In this document: positions 8,817 to 16,915 of the stretch, piece after piece | Numbering within the stretch: the first letter of the stretch is position 1 | How the letters are laid out: each line of letters opens with the position of its first letter | Source of the DNA: Mycobacterium sp. E1214 | GTDB taxonomy: Bacteria; Actinomycetota; Actinomycetes; Mycobacteriales; Mycobacteriaceae | DNA: 56,045 nt | Direction of reading: 5' to 3' | Assembly (NCBI RefSeq): GCF_001666755.1 | Contig: NZ_LZJC01000016.1 | Location: 1-56,045, forward strand | Translations under genes and position numbers: made by a program | Notes under the pieces: generated by a model | Told to the model about the DNA's origin: nothing | Database searches by the model: none | What the model saw: the letters and a program-made list of their open reading frames with translations, nothing else

Positions 8817-9191
8817 TCAGAAAGCGTAGGGCCCGAACCGGCCCCACGCCACGGCGACCGCGACCACCAGCAGCACCGCCGCAGGGAGCACGGCGGGCCC
8901 CTCGTGGCGGCGGACGTGCAGGATGACGGCCCCGACCATGACCGCGGCCAGGCACGCCGCCGCGACGGGCACCAGCACGGGTGCGATCTTGACGAGGCCG
9001 GGCAACACCACCCCGATGGCGCCCAAGACCTCCGCCAGGCCCAGCGCCCGGACGGCACCCATCGGCACGCGCTCCGCGAAGTCCATGCCCCGGCTCACCA
9101 AGGCCTGTTGGCTCGCAAACAGTTTCATCGAGCCCGCGCCCAGAAACGCGACGGCAAGCACTCCCTGTAGGACCCACAGCGCAATGTTCAT
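8817..9191 (-). CDS. DoxX-like small membrane protein
   Basis: A 124-residue protein with four predicted TM helices and the DoxX-family opening (VLQGVLAVAFLGAGSMKLF), followed by AEVLGAIGVVLPGL. The family's roles are poorly defined; members are often tied to redox or solvent stress. I prefer the ATG at 9191 because GGAAAGGCGGG lies just before it; an ATG at 9206 touches the operator palindrome and is less likely. It is divergent from a marR gene, suggesting control by that regulator. Confidence 0.8.
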   Translation of the reverse strand: MNIALWVLQGVLAVAFLGAGSMKLFASQQALVSRGMDFAERVPMGAVRALGLAEVLGAIGVVLPGLVKIAPVLVPVAAACLAAVMVGAVILHVRRHEGPAVLPAAVLLVVAVAVAWGRFGPYAF

Positions 9192-9206
9192 CGCCCGCCT
9201 TTCCAT

Positions 9207-9226
9207 TGACTTGAAATTTCAAGTCA
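9207..9226. promoter_or_regulatory. Perfect 20-bp palindrome, likely MarR operator
   Basis: TGACTTGAAATTTCAAGTCA is a perfect palindrome in the 82-bp gap between the divergent doxX-like and marR genes. The half-site TCAAGTC recurs at 9253-9259, and a second palindrome (ACCGATATCGGT) lies between them. MarR-family dimers bind palindromes of this size and usually repress both divergent genes. Binding is inferred, not shown. Confidence 0.6.
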
Positions 9227-9273
9227 TAGCTTGACCGATATCGGTTGAAGCGTCAAGTCGCTATCGTGGACGT

Positions 9274-9732
9274 GTGAGTAAGCGAGTGCGGTGGCTCAAC
9301 GCACGCGAGCGCCGGGCATGGTTGGAACTGGTGCGGATCATGACCCTGCTTCCCACGACGCTCGACGCGCAGTTGCGCCGCGACTCCGACCTCAATCAAT
9401 ACGAGTACATCGTGATGGGTCGACTCGCGGAGCGCACCGACCGGACCATGGGCATGAAGGCGCTGGCCGTCGTCACCAACGGGTCGCTGTCGCGGTTGTC
9501 CCACGTGGTCAAACGCCTGGAGGCCGACGGATACGCGTACCGCGAGAGTCACCCGAGCGACGGCAGGCTGACGCGGGTTGTTTTGACGGACAAGGGATTT
9601 CAGAAGGTGACCGAGGCTGCGCCGGGACATGTGTGCGAGGTGCGCCGACACGTGTTCGACCACCTCACCGCCGAGGACGTCGTCCAGCTGGGTGAGCTGC
9701 TCTCCCGTATCGCCCCGGATGCCAGTTGGTGA
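9274..9732 (+). CDS. MarR-family transcriptional regulator
   Basis: A 152-residue winged-helix dimeric repressor. The core runs from DLNQYEYIVMGRLAE through the recognition helix (GSLSRLSHVVKRLEADGY) to the wing (ESHPSDGRLTRVVLTDKG), which is the classical MarR signature. The start is a GTG at 9274. A TANNNT -10-like TATCGT lies about 7 bases before it, so the mRNA may be leaderless. It most likely controls itself and the divergent DoxX gene through the palindrome between them. The ligand is unknown. Confidence 0.88.
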   Translation: MSKRVRWLNARERRAWLELVRIMTLLPTTLDAQLRRDSDLNQYEYIVMGRLAERTDRTMGMKALAVVTNGSLSRLSHVVKRLEADGYAYRESHPSDGRLTRVVLTDKGFQKVTEAAPGHVCEVRRHVFDHLTAEDVVQLGELLSRIAPDASW

Positions 9733-9859
9733 CGCCGCCGGCACCCGCCGACGTCACGGCATAGGATGGGGGCGTTCGACTGCGCCGCGTAGCGCGGTGC
9801 CTCGCCCTGTCGACGACACGTCACAACGATGATCCGCCGCAGCCCTCGAGGAGTGCACC

Positions 9860-10330
9860 ATGGCCGACAGACCGCCCCTCCCCCCATTCACCGCAGACAG
9901 CGCCGTGGAGAAGGTTCGGCTGGCCGAAAACAGTTGGAACACCAGGGATCCCGAGAAAGTTGCCCAGGGTTACACCGAGGACAGTTGGTGGCGCAACCGG
10001 TCGCAGTTTATCCAGGGCCGCCCGGCGATCGTCGAGTTTCTGCGCGGGAAATGGCAACGCGAACTCGAATACCGGTTGATCAAGGAGCTGTGGGCCTTCG
10101 AAGGCAACCGGATCGCGGTACGGTTTTGCTACGAGTACCACAACGTCGATCAGCAATGGTTCCGCGCCTACGGCAACGAGAACTGGCACTTCACCGAGGC
10201 GGGTCTCATGCGGTGGCGCCACGCGAGCATCAACGACGTCGCGATCGCCGAGAGCGAGCGCAAATTCCACTGGGATCAGGCGGGTCCCCGGCCCACCGAG
10301 CACCCGGGCCTGAGCGATCTGGGGTTGTAA
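9860..10330 (+). CDS. DUF1348 / SnoaL-like (NTF2-fold) protein
   Basis: A 156-residue protein of the DUF1348 family, which adopts an NTF2-like alpha+beta cone. Conserved features include the [21 protein letters not shown] segment, [19 protein letters not shown], and the tail ESERKFHW. The biochemical role of the family is unknown. A GAGGAG ribosome-binding sequence lies 8 bases before the ATG at 9860. It stands alone between marR and the ESX locus, marking the left border of the secretion island. Confidence 0.82.
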   Translation: MADRPPLPPFTADSAVEKVRLAENSWNTRDPEKVAQGYTEDSWWRNRSQFIQGRPAIVEFLRGKWQRELEYRLIKELWAFEGNRIAVRFCYEYHNVDQQWFRAYGNENWHFTEAGLMRWRHASINDVAIAESERKFHWDQAGPRPTEHPGLSDLGL

Positions 10331-10482
10331 GGCGCACACCGACACCCGGCCGAGCGCGGTGGCGATCGAGGTCCTCCGCACGCCCATGGCGGCCCGCACC
10401 GGTGGCGACCTGAAGCCGCGCGAGCGGCGCCGGTCGGCCACAGAATTCCGACCGCGCGGTCACTGGCTCGCCGCGGGCCCGC

Positions 10483-10917
10483 TCAACCCCCGGGCACCGC
10501 GCCCGGGGGCTTCCCCCTAGTGGGCCGTGTCGTCGCCTCCTTCGCGTCGATGCGGGAGCGCCGTGGACCGGGCTGGAACGCGCTGCCGTCGTGGTGAACG
10601 AGCGGCGCCTGCTCCAACGCCGTCATTCGTAGACCGAATTCCCCGAGCAGATATCGCTGGCGTTCAGCCGCTTTCGCCGCCGCGGCGTGGGCCGTGTCAA
10701 CGATCAGCTGGGCGAGGGTGTCGGCTCCCACGCGGTAGGCAAAGTCACTCAGCCATAGGCCCGTCATCGCCCCGAGCCCGTCCACTTCGACGCTCACCGC
10801 CTTATCGCGGCTCGTGGCACGCACGGTGATCGAGCGGCAGTGTTCATCGAGCGCGTCGATCAAATCCCGCTGCTTGGCGATGCGTGCCAGTAGCGAATCC
10901 GCAAGGCCGCCGGTCAT
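10483..10917 (-). CDS. YbaB/EspL-like ESX-associated protein
   Basis: A 144-residue protein of the YbaB/EbfC-like type that accompanies ESX loci (EspL in ESX-1). It has an N-terminal coiled-coil helix (residues 1-30), a small beta-sheet (SITVRATSRDKAVSVEVDGLGAMTG) and a long Ala-rich helix (QLIVDTAHAAAAKAAERQRY), followed by a disordered basic Pro-rich tail. The ATG at 10917 overlaps the stop of the DUF2694 gene (ATGA). Partner or chaperone roles are known for EspL; the role here is inferred. A second gene of the same kind is at 52355-52819. Confidence 0.7.
   Translation of the reverse strand: MTGGLADSLLARIAKQRDLIDALDEHCRSITVRATSRDKAVSVEVDGLGAMTGLWLSDFAYRVGADTLAQLIVDTAHAAAAKAAERQRYLLGEFGLRMTALEQAPLVHHDGSAFQPGPRRSRIDAKEATTRPTRGKPPGAVPGG
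10487..10509. terminator. GC hairpin at the end of the YbaB-like gene
   Basis: CCCCCGGGC (10487-10495), a 5-base loop, and GCCCGGGGG (10501-10509) form a 9-bp GC stem. It overlaps the last codons of the minus-strand YbaB-like gene and faces the convergent DUF1348 gene. There is no T tract, so its role as terminator is only plausible. Confidence 0.35.
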
Positions 10918-11231
10918 ATCGGTCTCATCCAGCTGTCGGGGAGATCGTCGGGGCTGTCGCTCGACTCCGCCTCGGCCCGGGCCAACTCTTCGGGTGAACT
11001 GAGATTCAGACCGCGCACGATGCCGGGGCTGACGCCGGCGGCGAGCAACGCGCGTCGGCGTTCGACCTGCATGCGCTTGGCCGAAAGCTGGCAGAGCGTC
11101 AGAATCTCCTGTGCCAATTGCGTTGGGGACTTCGATAACTCGCGCTTATCGAGCTTGAGGGCGATTGGCAACCCGCGTTCGGTCGTCCGAACCTGAATCC
11201 CTCCACTGCGGGAGCCCAGCGATCCGACCAT
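10914..11231 (-). CDS. EspD/EspH-like (DUF2694) ESX protein
   Basis: A 105-residue protein. The core LAQEILTLCQLSAKRMQVERR and the acidic end SSPEELARAEAESSDSPDD resemble the equivalent parts of EspD and EspH (DUF2694), which stabilise or are co-secreted with ESX-1 substrates. I choose the ATG at 11231, which has a GAGGA ribosome-binding sequence at the right distance; a GTG at 11246 is the alternative. It is divergent from eccA and coupled to the downstream YbaB-like gene. The similarity was judged by eye, so the family call is moderate. Confidence 0.6.
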   Translation of the reverse strand: MVGSLGSRSGGIQVRTTERGLPIALKLDKRELSKSPTQLAQEILTLCQLSAKRMQVERRRALLAAGVSPGIVRGLNLSSPEELARAEAESSDSPDDLPDSWMRPI

Positions 11232-11280
11232 TATGGCTGTCCTCACTCGAACGCTCGAAAGGCTATGGCCCGCAGCTTAG

Positions 11281-11286
11281 TACAAT
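11281..11286 (+). promoter_or_regulatory. Candidate -10 box for eccA
   Basis: TACAAT at 11281-11286 is a good TANNNT match in the 156-bp gap between the divergent DUF2694 gene and eccA. It would give a leader of about 95 bases. No convincing -35 element is visible. Confidence 0.3.
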
Positions 11287-11387
11287 CGCAGGCGGGCAGT
11301 CGCGGCTTGCCGGCCGGCAAATGCGGGCGCTGCCGCGTCGGCCGGCGCACCGACCCGGTCCGATCGAAGAGAGCTGAGGGGCCTTCG

Positions 11388-13199
11388 ATGAGTGGTGAGA
11401 ACAGGAACGCGCAGCGTGTGTTCGACGCGGGCATACTCTCACTCGGTATTCCGATCGACGGGATGGAGGTCGAGCGCGACCTGCAGTACGCCGCCAAGGC
11501 GTTTGCCCGGGCAACCCAATACGACCCGGACATGTGTGACGCCTGGCTCGGCCGGGCGGCCGCGGGCGAAAGCACTCCCGAGGTGATCCACCACCTGAAC
11601 CGCACCAGCAAGCTGTTGGGCCGTGAACAGCGCAGGTTGGGTTTGGGGCCGCGAACGCTGTGCGGGCGCTTCGAGACCGGCCTGTACGTGGACTACACGC
11701 TGAGTTCGCTGACCGAGATCAAACTCGCCTACATCGCGAGCCTGATCCAGGGCAAGGATTACGACGAAGCCGAATACACCCTCGACGAACTCGCCGCGGC
11801 CCGCGCCGCCCACCCGGACCCGGCCAGTGACGGCATCTGCGCCTACATGCGGGGCATCCTGCACTTCACCACGCAACGCTGGCCGGATGTGCTGACCGCG
11901 CTTGCTGATTCAGCATCGTTCACCGACGAGTACCTCGCGGCGGGCGCGCACCTCATGGTGGGGTCGGCCTGCGCCCAGATGGGCCTGTTCGGTGAAGGCC
12001 TGCGTCGGCTCGACGAAGCACTGGAAGGCCCCATCCCGGCCGCTCGCCGGGCCGCCGAGTTCTGCAAGGGCCTCACGTTGCGGGAGATGGGCAACGAGCC
12101 GGACGCCCGGAAGATTTTCGAGCGCATCTACAGCGAGGAACCGGGATTTGAGGCCAATTACGCGGCCCTGAAGGATCCCAAGTTCCGGCTCGTCGTCACC
12201 ACCCGGGAGGCCATCGAAGCCCGCACCGACCGGTGGGACCCCGCCAGCTCACCGACGTCGGCCGATCTGGATGCGGAAAGTATGACCGAGCGCGGCAACG
12301 AGCACCTGCGGGCGGCCCAACAGGAACTCGACCGGCAGGTGGGCTTGGCCGATGTCAAGCTTCAAGTCGCTAAACTCCGGTCCGCGGCGCGTCTGGCGAA
12401 GCTGCGCGAGGACAAGGGGCTTAACACCGCATCCCGGAGCCTGCATCTGGCGTTCACCGGCCCGCCCGGCACCGGCAAGACCACGATCGCGCGGGTGGTA
12501 GCCAAAACCTACTGTGGGCTTGGGCTTTTGGAGTCGCTTTCCGTCGTCGAGGCCAAGCGCCAGGACTTCGTCGGGCAGCACCTGGGCAGCACCGCGATCA
12601 AGACCAGCGCCCTGATCGACACCGCCATGGGTGGCGTGCTGTTCATCGACGAGGCATACACGCTCATCCAGACCGGCCTCTCCGGTGGAGACGCGTTCGG
12701 GCGCGAGGCGGTCGATACGCTGCTGGCCCGCATGGAAAATGACCGGGACCGCCTGGTCGTCATCATCGCCGGATACGACACCGAGATCGATCGCTTCCTG
12801 TCCTCGAACGAGGGGCTCTCGTCACGGTTCACCAAACGAATCCGGTTTCCGTCCTACACGCCCTACGAGCTGGGGGATATCGGCCGCCTGGTGGCGAAGT
12901 CGCGGGACTCCGAGCTGTCACCGAGCGCCTACGACGAGTTGGTGAGTGTGTGCACGCGGCTGTGCGCCGAGGAGTCCACCGATCACGACGGGAACGTCCG
13001 AAAGAACATCGATTTGGCCGGCAACGGGCGCTTCGTGCGTAACGTGATCGAGGCGGCCGAGGAGGAACGCGCCTACCGCCTCACCGAGGGTCAGGACGCC
13101 GCGTTTCAGAGCATCGACGAGGACGCATTGATGCTCATCGAAGGAAGCGACATGAAAGCGGCGTTGAGCAGCATTCTGCAGACGTTGAACCTGAAATAG
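11388..13199 (+). CDS. eccA: EccA, cytosolic AAA+ ATPase of the ESX system
   Basis: A 603-residue CbbX/SpoVK-type AAA+ ATPase, a cytosolic ESX component thought to release EspG-type chaperones from substrates. The N-terminal half (about 1-300) is a TPR-like helical array, as in ESX-1 EccA. Walker A (GPPGTGKTT, about residue 359), Walker B (GGVLFIDEAYT, about 416) and an arginine-finger region (SSRFTKRIRF) are intact. The ATG at 11388 follows a GAGGGG sequence. It is followed after 15 bases by a MinD/EspI-like gene. Presence of EccA separates this locus from ordinary ESX-4 systems, which lack it. Confidence 0.92.
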   Translation: MSGENRNAQRVFDAGILSLGIPIDGMEVERDLQYAAKAFARATQYDPDMCDAWLGRAAAGESTPEVIHHLNRTSKLLGREQRRLGLGPRTLCGRFETGLYVDYTLSSLTEIKLAYIASLIQGKDYDEAEYTLDELAAARAAHPDPASDGICAYMRGILHFTTQRWPDVLTALADSASFTDEYLAAGAHLMVGSACAQMGLFGEGLRRLDEALEGPIPAARRAAEFCKGLTLREMGNEPDARKIFERIYSEEPGFEANYAALKDPKFRLVVTTREAIEARTDRWDPASSPTSADLDAESMTERGNEHLRAAQQELDRQVGLADVKLQVAKLRSAARLAKLREDKGLNTASRSLHLAFTGPPGTGKTTIARVVAKTYCGLGLLESLSVVEAKRQDFVGQHLGSTAIKTSALIDTAMGGVLFIDEAYTLIQTGLSGGDAFGREAVDTLLARMENDRDRLVVIIAGYDTEIDRFLSSNEGLSSRFTKRIRFPSYTPYELGDIGRLVAKSRDSELSPSAYDELVSVCTRLCAEESTDHDGNVRKNIDLAGNGRFVRNVIEAAEEERAYRLTEGQDAAFQSIDEDALMLIEGSDMKAALSSILQTLNLK

Positions 13200-13214
13200 C
13201 CACCGGGAGGTGCC

Positions 13215-14225
13215 ATGACCGACCGCGACGAAGCACGGCCACCGCTGCGTACACATTTCACGGCCACCCTGCCCGACGACGCGGGATGGCAGCAGGGCGC
13301 CAACGCGCCGGCCGCGAACGAACTCGGCCTGATTCGCTTGGCGAAGCGGCCGCCCCGGCACGGCTGGCGAAAGGCGTTGTACCGCCTGAGCGGCGGCAGG
13401 CTGAACGTGGGCGAATCCGCGGCGGAAGCAAGGATCCGGACTCTGACCGATCGCGTCAATCAGCCGGTGCGGGGTTCCTACAGCATCGCGGTGTTATCCC
13501 TGAAAGGCGGTGTGGGGAAGACGACGACGACCGTCGGCCTGGGGGCAACGTTCGCATCGCTACGGGGTGACCGGGTGATAGCCGTCGACGCCAACCCGGA
13601 CTTCGGGACGCTGGCCCAGCGTGGCCCGAACGAGACCCGTTCGACTGTCCGCGATCTCCGGACCGACGGGGATCTGCTGCGCTATCCGGACATGCGCCGG
13701 CACACCTCGCAAAGTCCCAATCGGCTGGAATTTCTGGCCTCCGAGCGCGATCCCGCGGTGTCCGAGTCTTTTTCGGAAGACGATTACCGTGCGGTGCACA
13801 GGGTCCTCGATCGGTTCTACAACATCATCCTCACCGACTGCGGCACCGGCCTGACGCATTCGGCCATGCGGGGCGTTCTGGACACCGCCGACGCCCTGAT
13901 CGTGGTCGCCGCCCCGGCGATCGACTCTGCGCGCAGCGCCTTGGCGACCCTCGATTGGTTGCAGCATCATGGCTACGCCCATCTGGTGCCCGACGCCACG
14001 GTGGTCGTCAGTTCCGCGCGTCCGGGTGCCATGCCGATCGATCTCGATCAACTGACCCAGTATTTCCGTTCGCGCGCGCATTCACTGTTCGTCGTCTCCT
14101 ACGACGAACATCTCGGCGAGGGTGGTGAGATCTGTTTGGACTTGCTGAAAAGCAGGACACGCTTGGAGTTCATGGAGCTCGCCGCGTCGATGGCCGACGG
14201 GTTTGCCGGCAAGGGCAGTGCGTGA
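13215..14225 (+). CDS. MinD/EspI-like ESX-associated ATPase, short form
   Basis: A 336-residue P-loop protein of the ParA/MinD group found in ESX loci (EspI in ESX-1, Rv3888c in ESX-2). About 85 N-terminal residues containing WRKALYRLSGGRLN precede the deviant Walker A KGGVGKT (97-103). VIAVDANPDFGTL and NIILTDCGTGLTHSAM follow. The ATPase part is clearly paralogous to the gene at 26979-28682, which has a long proline-rich extension. Its job in secretion is not established; EspI has been linked to ATP-dependent control of ESX-1. It is in an operon with eccA. Confidence 0.82.
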   Translation: MTDRDEARPPLRTHFTATLPDDAGWQQGANAPAANELGLIRLAKRPPRHGWRKALYRLSGGRLNVGESAAEARIRTLTDRVNQPVRGSYSIAVLSLKGGVGKTTTTVGLGATFASLRGDRVIAVDANPDFGTLAQRGPNETRSTVRDLRTDGDLLRYPDMRRHTSQSPNRLEFLASERDPAVSESFSEDDYRAVHRVLDRFYNIILTDCGTGLTHSAMRGVLDTADALIVVAAPAIDSARSALATLDWLQHHGYAHLVPDATVVVSSARPGAMPIDLDQLTQYFRSRAHSLFVVSYDEHLGEGGEICLDLLKSRTRLEFMELAASMADGFAGKGSA

Positions 14226-14257
14226 CGGGCCGCGTTGGCTGAGGTGGCCGGCCGCAG

Positions 14258-15055
14258 CTAGGGACCGGTGGGCTCGATAGCGCTTTGGTCGACGGCTTGG
14301 CGCCGCGCGTGGTACGACCCGGACTCCGAGGCAACGTGATTCGCCCCGGGCACTCCCGGGGCGGCCGCGGGCGCTACCGACTGCACGCCGCTCGAACCCC
14401 GGGCAGGTTGCTCGGTGGCGCCCACACCGTGCCGGGCGTACCTGGCTTGCAGGTCCGCGAACGACTCCTGCGCCGCATCGGCGCCGCGGGCGGCCGCTTC
14501 GGCCTGGGCGGCCGCCGTGGCGTACGCAGCGGCCTGGGATTCCGGCCGCGGCTGCTGGTAGTGCGCCGCATAAGCCTGATACAGCTGGGTCAGCTGCGCG
14601 TAGGCGGAATAGTCGCCTGTCGCGACATCTTTGGTGTGCGTGGCCCGGCCTTCGTGGAGCAACGCACCGGCCGCGGCGAGCGACTGCAGCGCGGTCAGCA
14701 CCATGACGACCGTCACCGCCCAGTTGGGGATGCCGCCTACGACCCAGCTGCAGGTCGCATCGCCGAAGCCGGTGGCAGCGAGCGCCACGACGATCCAGCC
14801 GCGGTCCCCCTGACCCGGCAGCAGCCCTACGGCAGCCACCACCGCCGCGAACACGCTGAGCCGCATCGGGTACCCCGAAGCCACCGGCGCGGCAACGCTC
14901 ACCCCGAAGGTCGCGGCGCCCAGCACCGCGACGGCGGCCCACAGCGCTCTGCTTCGTTGGTCCGGGCGCTGCGATTTCGCGCCGGGCGGCGCGGGATACC
15001 AACCGTAGGCGGTGGTGTAAGGCTGGCGCGCCGACGGGCCCGGTGTGTTGGTCAT
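14258..15055 (-). CDS. Four-TM membrane protein, DUF5336/34-kDa-antigen-like
   Basis: A 265-residue protein: a short Pro/Tyr-rich start (TTAYGWYPAPPG), four closely spaced TM helices (about 38-160) and a cytoplasmic Ala/Gln-rich tail with TQLYQAYAAHYQQPRP. The helix spacing and tail recall the DUF5336 family (mycobacterial 34-kDa antigenic protein), judged by eye. It lies between the MinD-like gene (convergent) and eccE (upstream, same strand), so it may belong to the eccE transcript. No function can be assigned. Confidence 0.6.
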   Translation of the reverse strand: MTNTPGPSARQPYTTAYGWYPAPPGAKSQRPDQRSRALWAAVAVLGAATFGVSVAAPVASGYPMRLSVFAAVVAAVGLLPGQGDRGWIVVALAATGFGDATCSWVVGGIPNWAVTVVMVLTALQSLAAAGALLHEGRATHTKDVATGDYSAYAQLTQLYQAYAAHYQQPRPESQAAAYATAAAQAEAAARGADAAQESFADLQARYARHGVGATEQPARGSSGVQSVAPAAAPGVPGANHVASESGSYHARRQAVDQSAIEPTGP

Positions 15056-15103
15056 GGTCGCTCCCCTGATCGATCGATCGCCAGCACCGTCCACACGAGT
15101 CTG

Positions 15104-16801
15104 TCACGCATCCAATGACGACTTGAGGTACCGCATTTCGTCGTCGGTAGCCACCATCGTGACCACCGCCGATTCCGTCCGGGTAGCCACCCGGACGAGG
15201 TCGTGATCGTGATCGAGCAGCTGCAGGGTCACATCTGCTCGTCGGGACGGCTCGGCGTGCACCGGTCGGACCACCATCGTCGTCACCCCGTCCGGAACGG
15301 TCCGTTCGGAAGGGCCGTCGAACATCTCGACGGCGAAGGGGCGCGACGGGTCGGCCGGCGCCGCCACCGCTCCGTTGCCGTTGTCGTTGACGCGCAGCAG
15401 ATGACGGTCGCCGACCTGATCCGCCATCACCTGCCACGCGGCCGGCCGGCTGGTCCGGACCCGCACGCCCGCGCCCAAGGCCAACGATCGCAACACCACC
15501 TGCTGCGCCAGGTGCAGCGTGCCGCACATCTCCACCCGCTGAACTCGCGGCCCGAACAATGGCAACGCCACCGCGCGACCATGTTCGTCGGCGCCCACCA
15601 GCTGGCCGCAACCGGACGTGGGCAACGTCAGGCCGTGCAACGCAGTGGCCCCGCGGCCCACCACCCACCGCTGGACCGACCGGCGCGGCGGGGGCACTGG
15701 CAGGCTGCACAGCAGCGCGGCGTACTGCCTACCGGGTAGCTGCTCCAGGCCGGGCAGGTGCACCCGAACCCGTCCCTGCACACCGAACCGCACCAGCCCG
15801 CGAAGCTGCAGGACGTCGTCGCGTTCATTGCGGCGCAGCGTGACACACAGGGTCGTCGAATGACTCGGGACGGTCCACAACGACTCGAGCCCCCCCGTGG
15901 TGAACAACGCCGGCGTGATGGAGAAGCTGCGCAGCTCGAAGCGGCCCGCGTGGCAGGCTAGCCAGCTCTCACCGATGTCGGTGACGTCCAACCCGTCGGA
16001 CAACTCGGTTACCGCCCTGGTCATTTCGGCGTCGGTCATGATGTGGGCCCGCACCCCCGCATCCGAAAGGCGATTGGCCACCCGCCGGGTCGCGGTAGCC
16101 GCGGTCCGCATGATCGCGTCCCGCCCGCTACCTCGGGGGCGCACCGCGTCGGGGCAGCCCGTCGGGTTCATCCGGACCACCACCCACGCCGCACGTTCGG
16201 CGACCGCGGGTAGCGGGCCCAGCACAGCGTCGTAGACCGCACCCACGTGGCCGTTGCCGTGTGAACGGACACCGCGGCAGATCACATCGATGGAATCCAG
16301 GCGGATGTCGAACTGGCGAAGACATTCCGCCAAGACCTCCATGGCGACCGATTCGCCCGCTACCGTCAACGCGGGCTCCATCACGGTGATCGCTTGAGGA
16401 TTCTGATCGATGCGCAGCAGCGACAGCAAAGTCTTGCCGTCCCAGTGAAATCCGATCTGTGTACCGTCGGACGCCTTCGCGTCGAACGGTTCCGATGGGC
16501 CGCGCCGGCGCTTGCGGCGCCACCGATCGAAAACGAAGCCCAGCCGCTCAGCCGCCCAGCGCGGCATCGACCGTCCACGGATCGGCACCACGCACAGCAG
16601 CGCGACGACGAAGCCCGCGGCGACCGCGCGCCAGCCGGGTCGGTCCATCAGCAACCCGCCGCCGATCCCCGCCACCACAACGGCCTGCACGGTCAGCACA
16701 TCGGTCAGCGGCAGGACGCGTTGCGGCAAGATCGCCCGCGTGGCGACGAGTCCCGGCGACGCCCTTCGTCGCCCCAGCCGCCGTCGCGTCGCGCCGGTCA
16801 T
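15104..16801 (-). CDS. eccE: EccE, ESX membrane complex component
   Basis: A 565-residue EccE-type protein. A basic N-terminus is followed by two TM helices (about 33-75, TVQAVVVAGIGGGLLMD and AAGFVVALLCVVPIRG), a DRWRRKRRR linker and a large cytoplasmic domain beginning FDAKASDGTQIGFHWDGKTLLSLLRI, typical of the family. EccE sits at the periphery of the ESX membrane complex. It is slightly longer than EccE2 (537). The ATG at 16801 is taken; an open frame to 17584 is antisense to eccB. It is divergent from eccB with a 114-bp gap. Confidence 0.87.
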   Translation of the reverse strand: MTGATRRRLGRRRASPGLVATRAILPQRVLPLTDVLTVQAVVVAGIGGGLLMDRPGWRAVAAGFVVALLCVVPIRGRSMPRWAAERLGFVFDRWRRKRRRGPSEPFDAKASDGTQIGFHWDGKTLLSLLRIDQNPQAITVMEPALTVAGESVAMEVLAECLRQFDIRLDSIDVICRGVRSHGNGHVGAVYDAVLGPLPAVAERAAWVVVRMNPTGCPDAVRPRGSGRDAIMRTAATATRRVANRLSDAGVRAHIMTDAEMTRAVTELSDGLDVTDIGESWLACHAGRFELRSFSITPALFTTGGLESLWTVPSHSTTLCVTLRRNERDDVLQLRGLVRFGVQGRVRVHLPGLEQLPGRQYAALLCSLPVPPPRRSVQRWVVGRGATALHGLTLPTSGCGQLVGADEHGRAVALPLFGPRVQRVEMCGTLHLAQQVVLRSLALGAGVRVRTSRPAAWQVMADQVGDRHLLRVNDNGNGAVAAPADPSRPFAVEMFDGPSERTVPDGVTTMVVRPVHAEPSRRADVTLQLLDHDHDLVRVATRTESAVVTMVATDDEMRYLKSSLDA

Positions 16802-16915
16802 CAGCGGCCCCCTGGGCTGCGCCGCAACAGGTTTGGCGTCTCGGCGAGGCTCGCACGGGCCCGGGTAAGCTGAACGCGTCGTTGAACATTCCCTCGAACG
16901 CCGAGAGGGGCCGCC

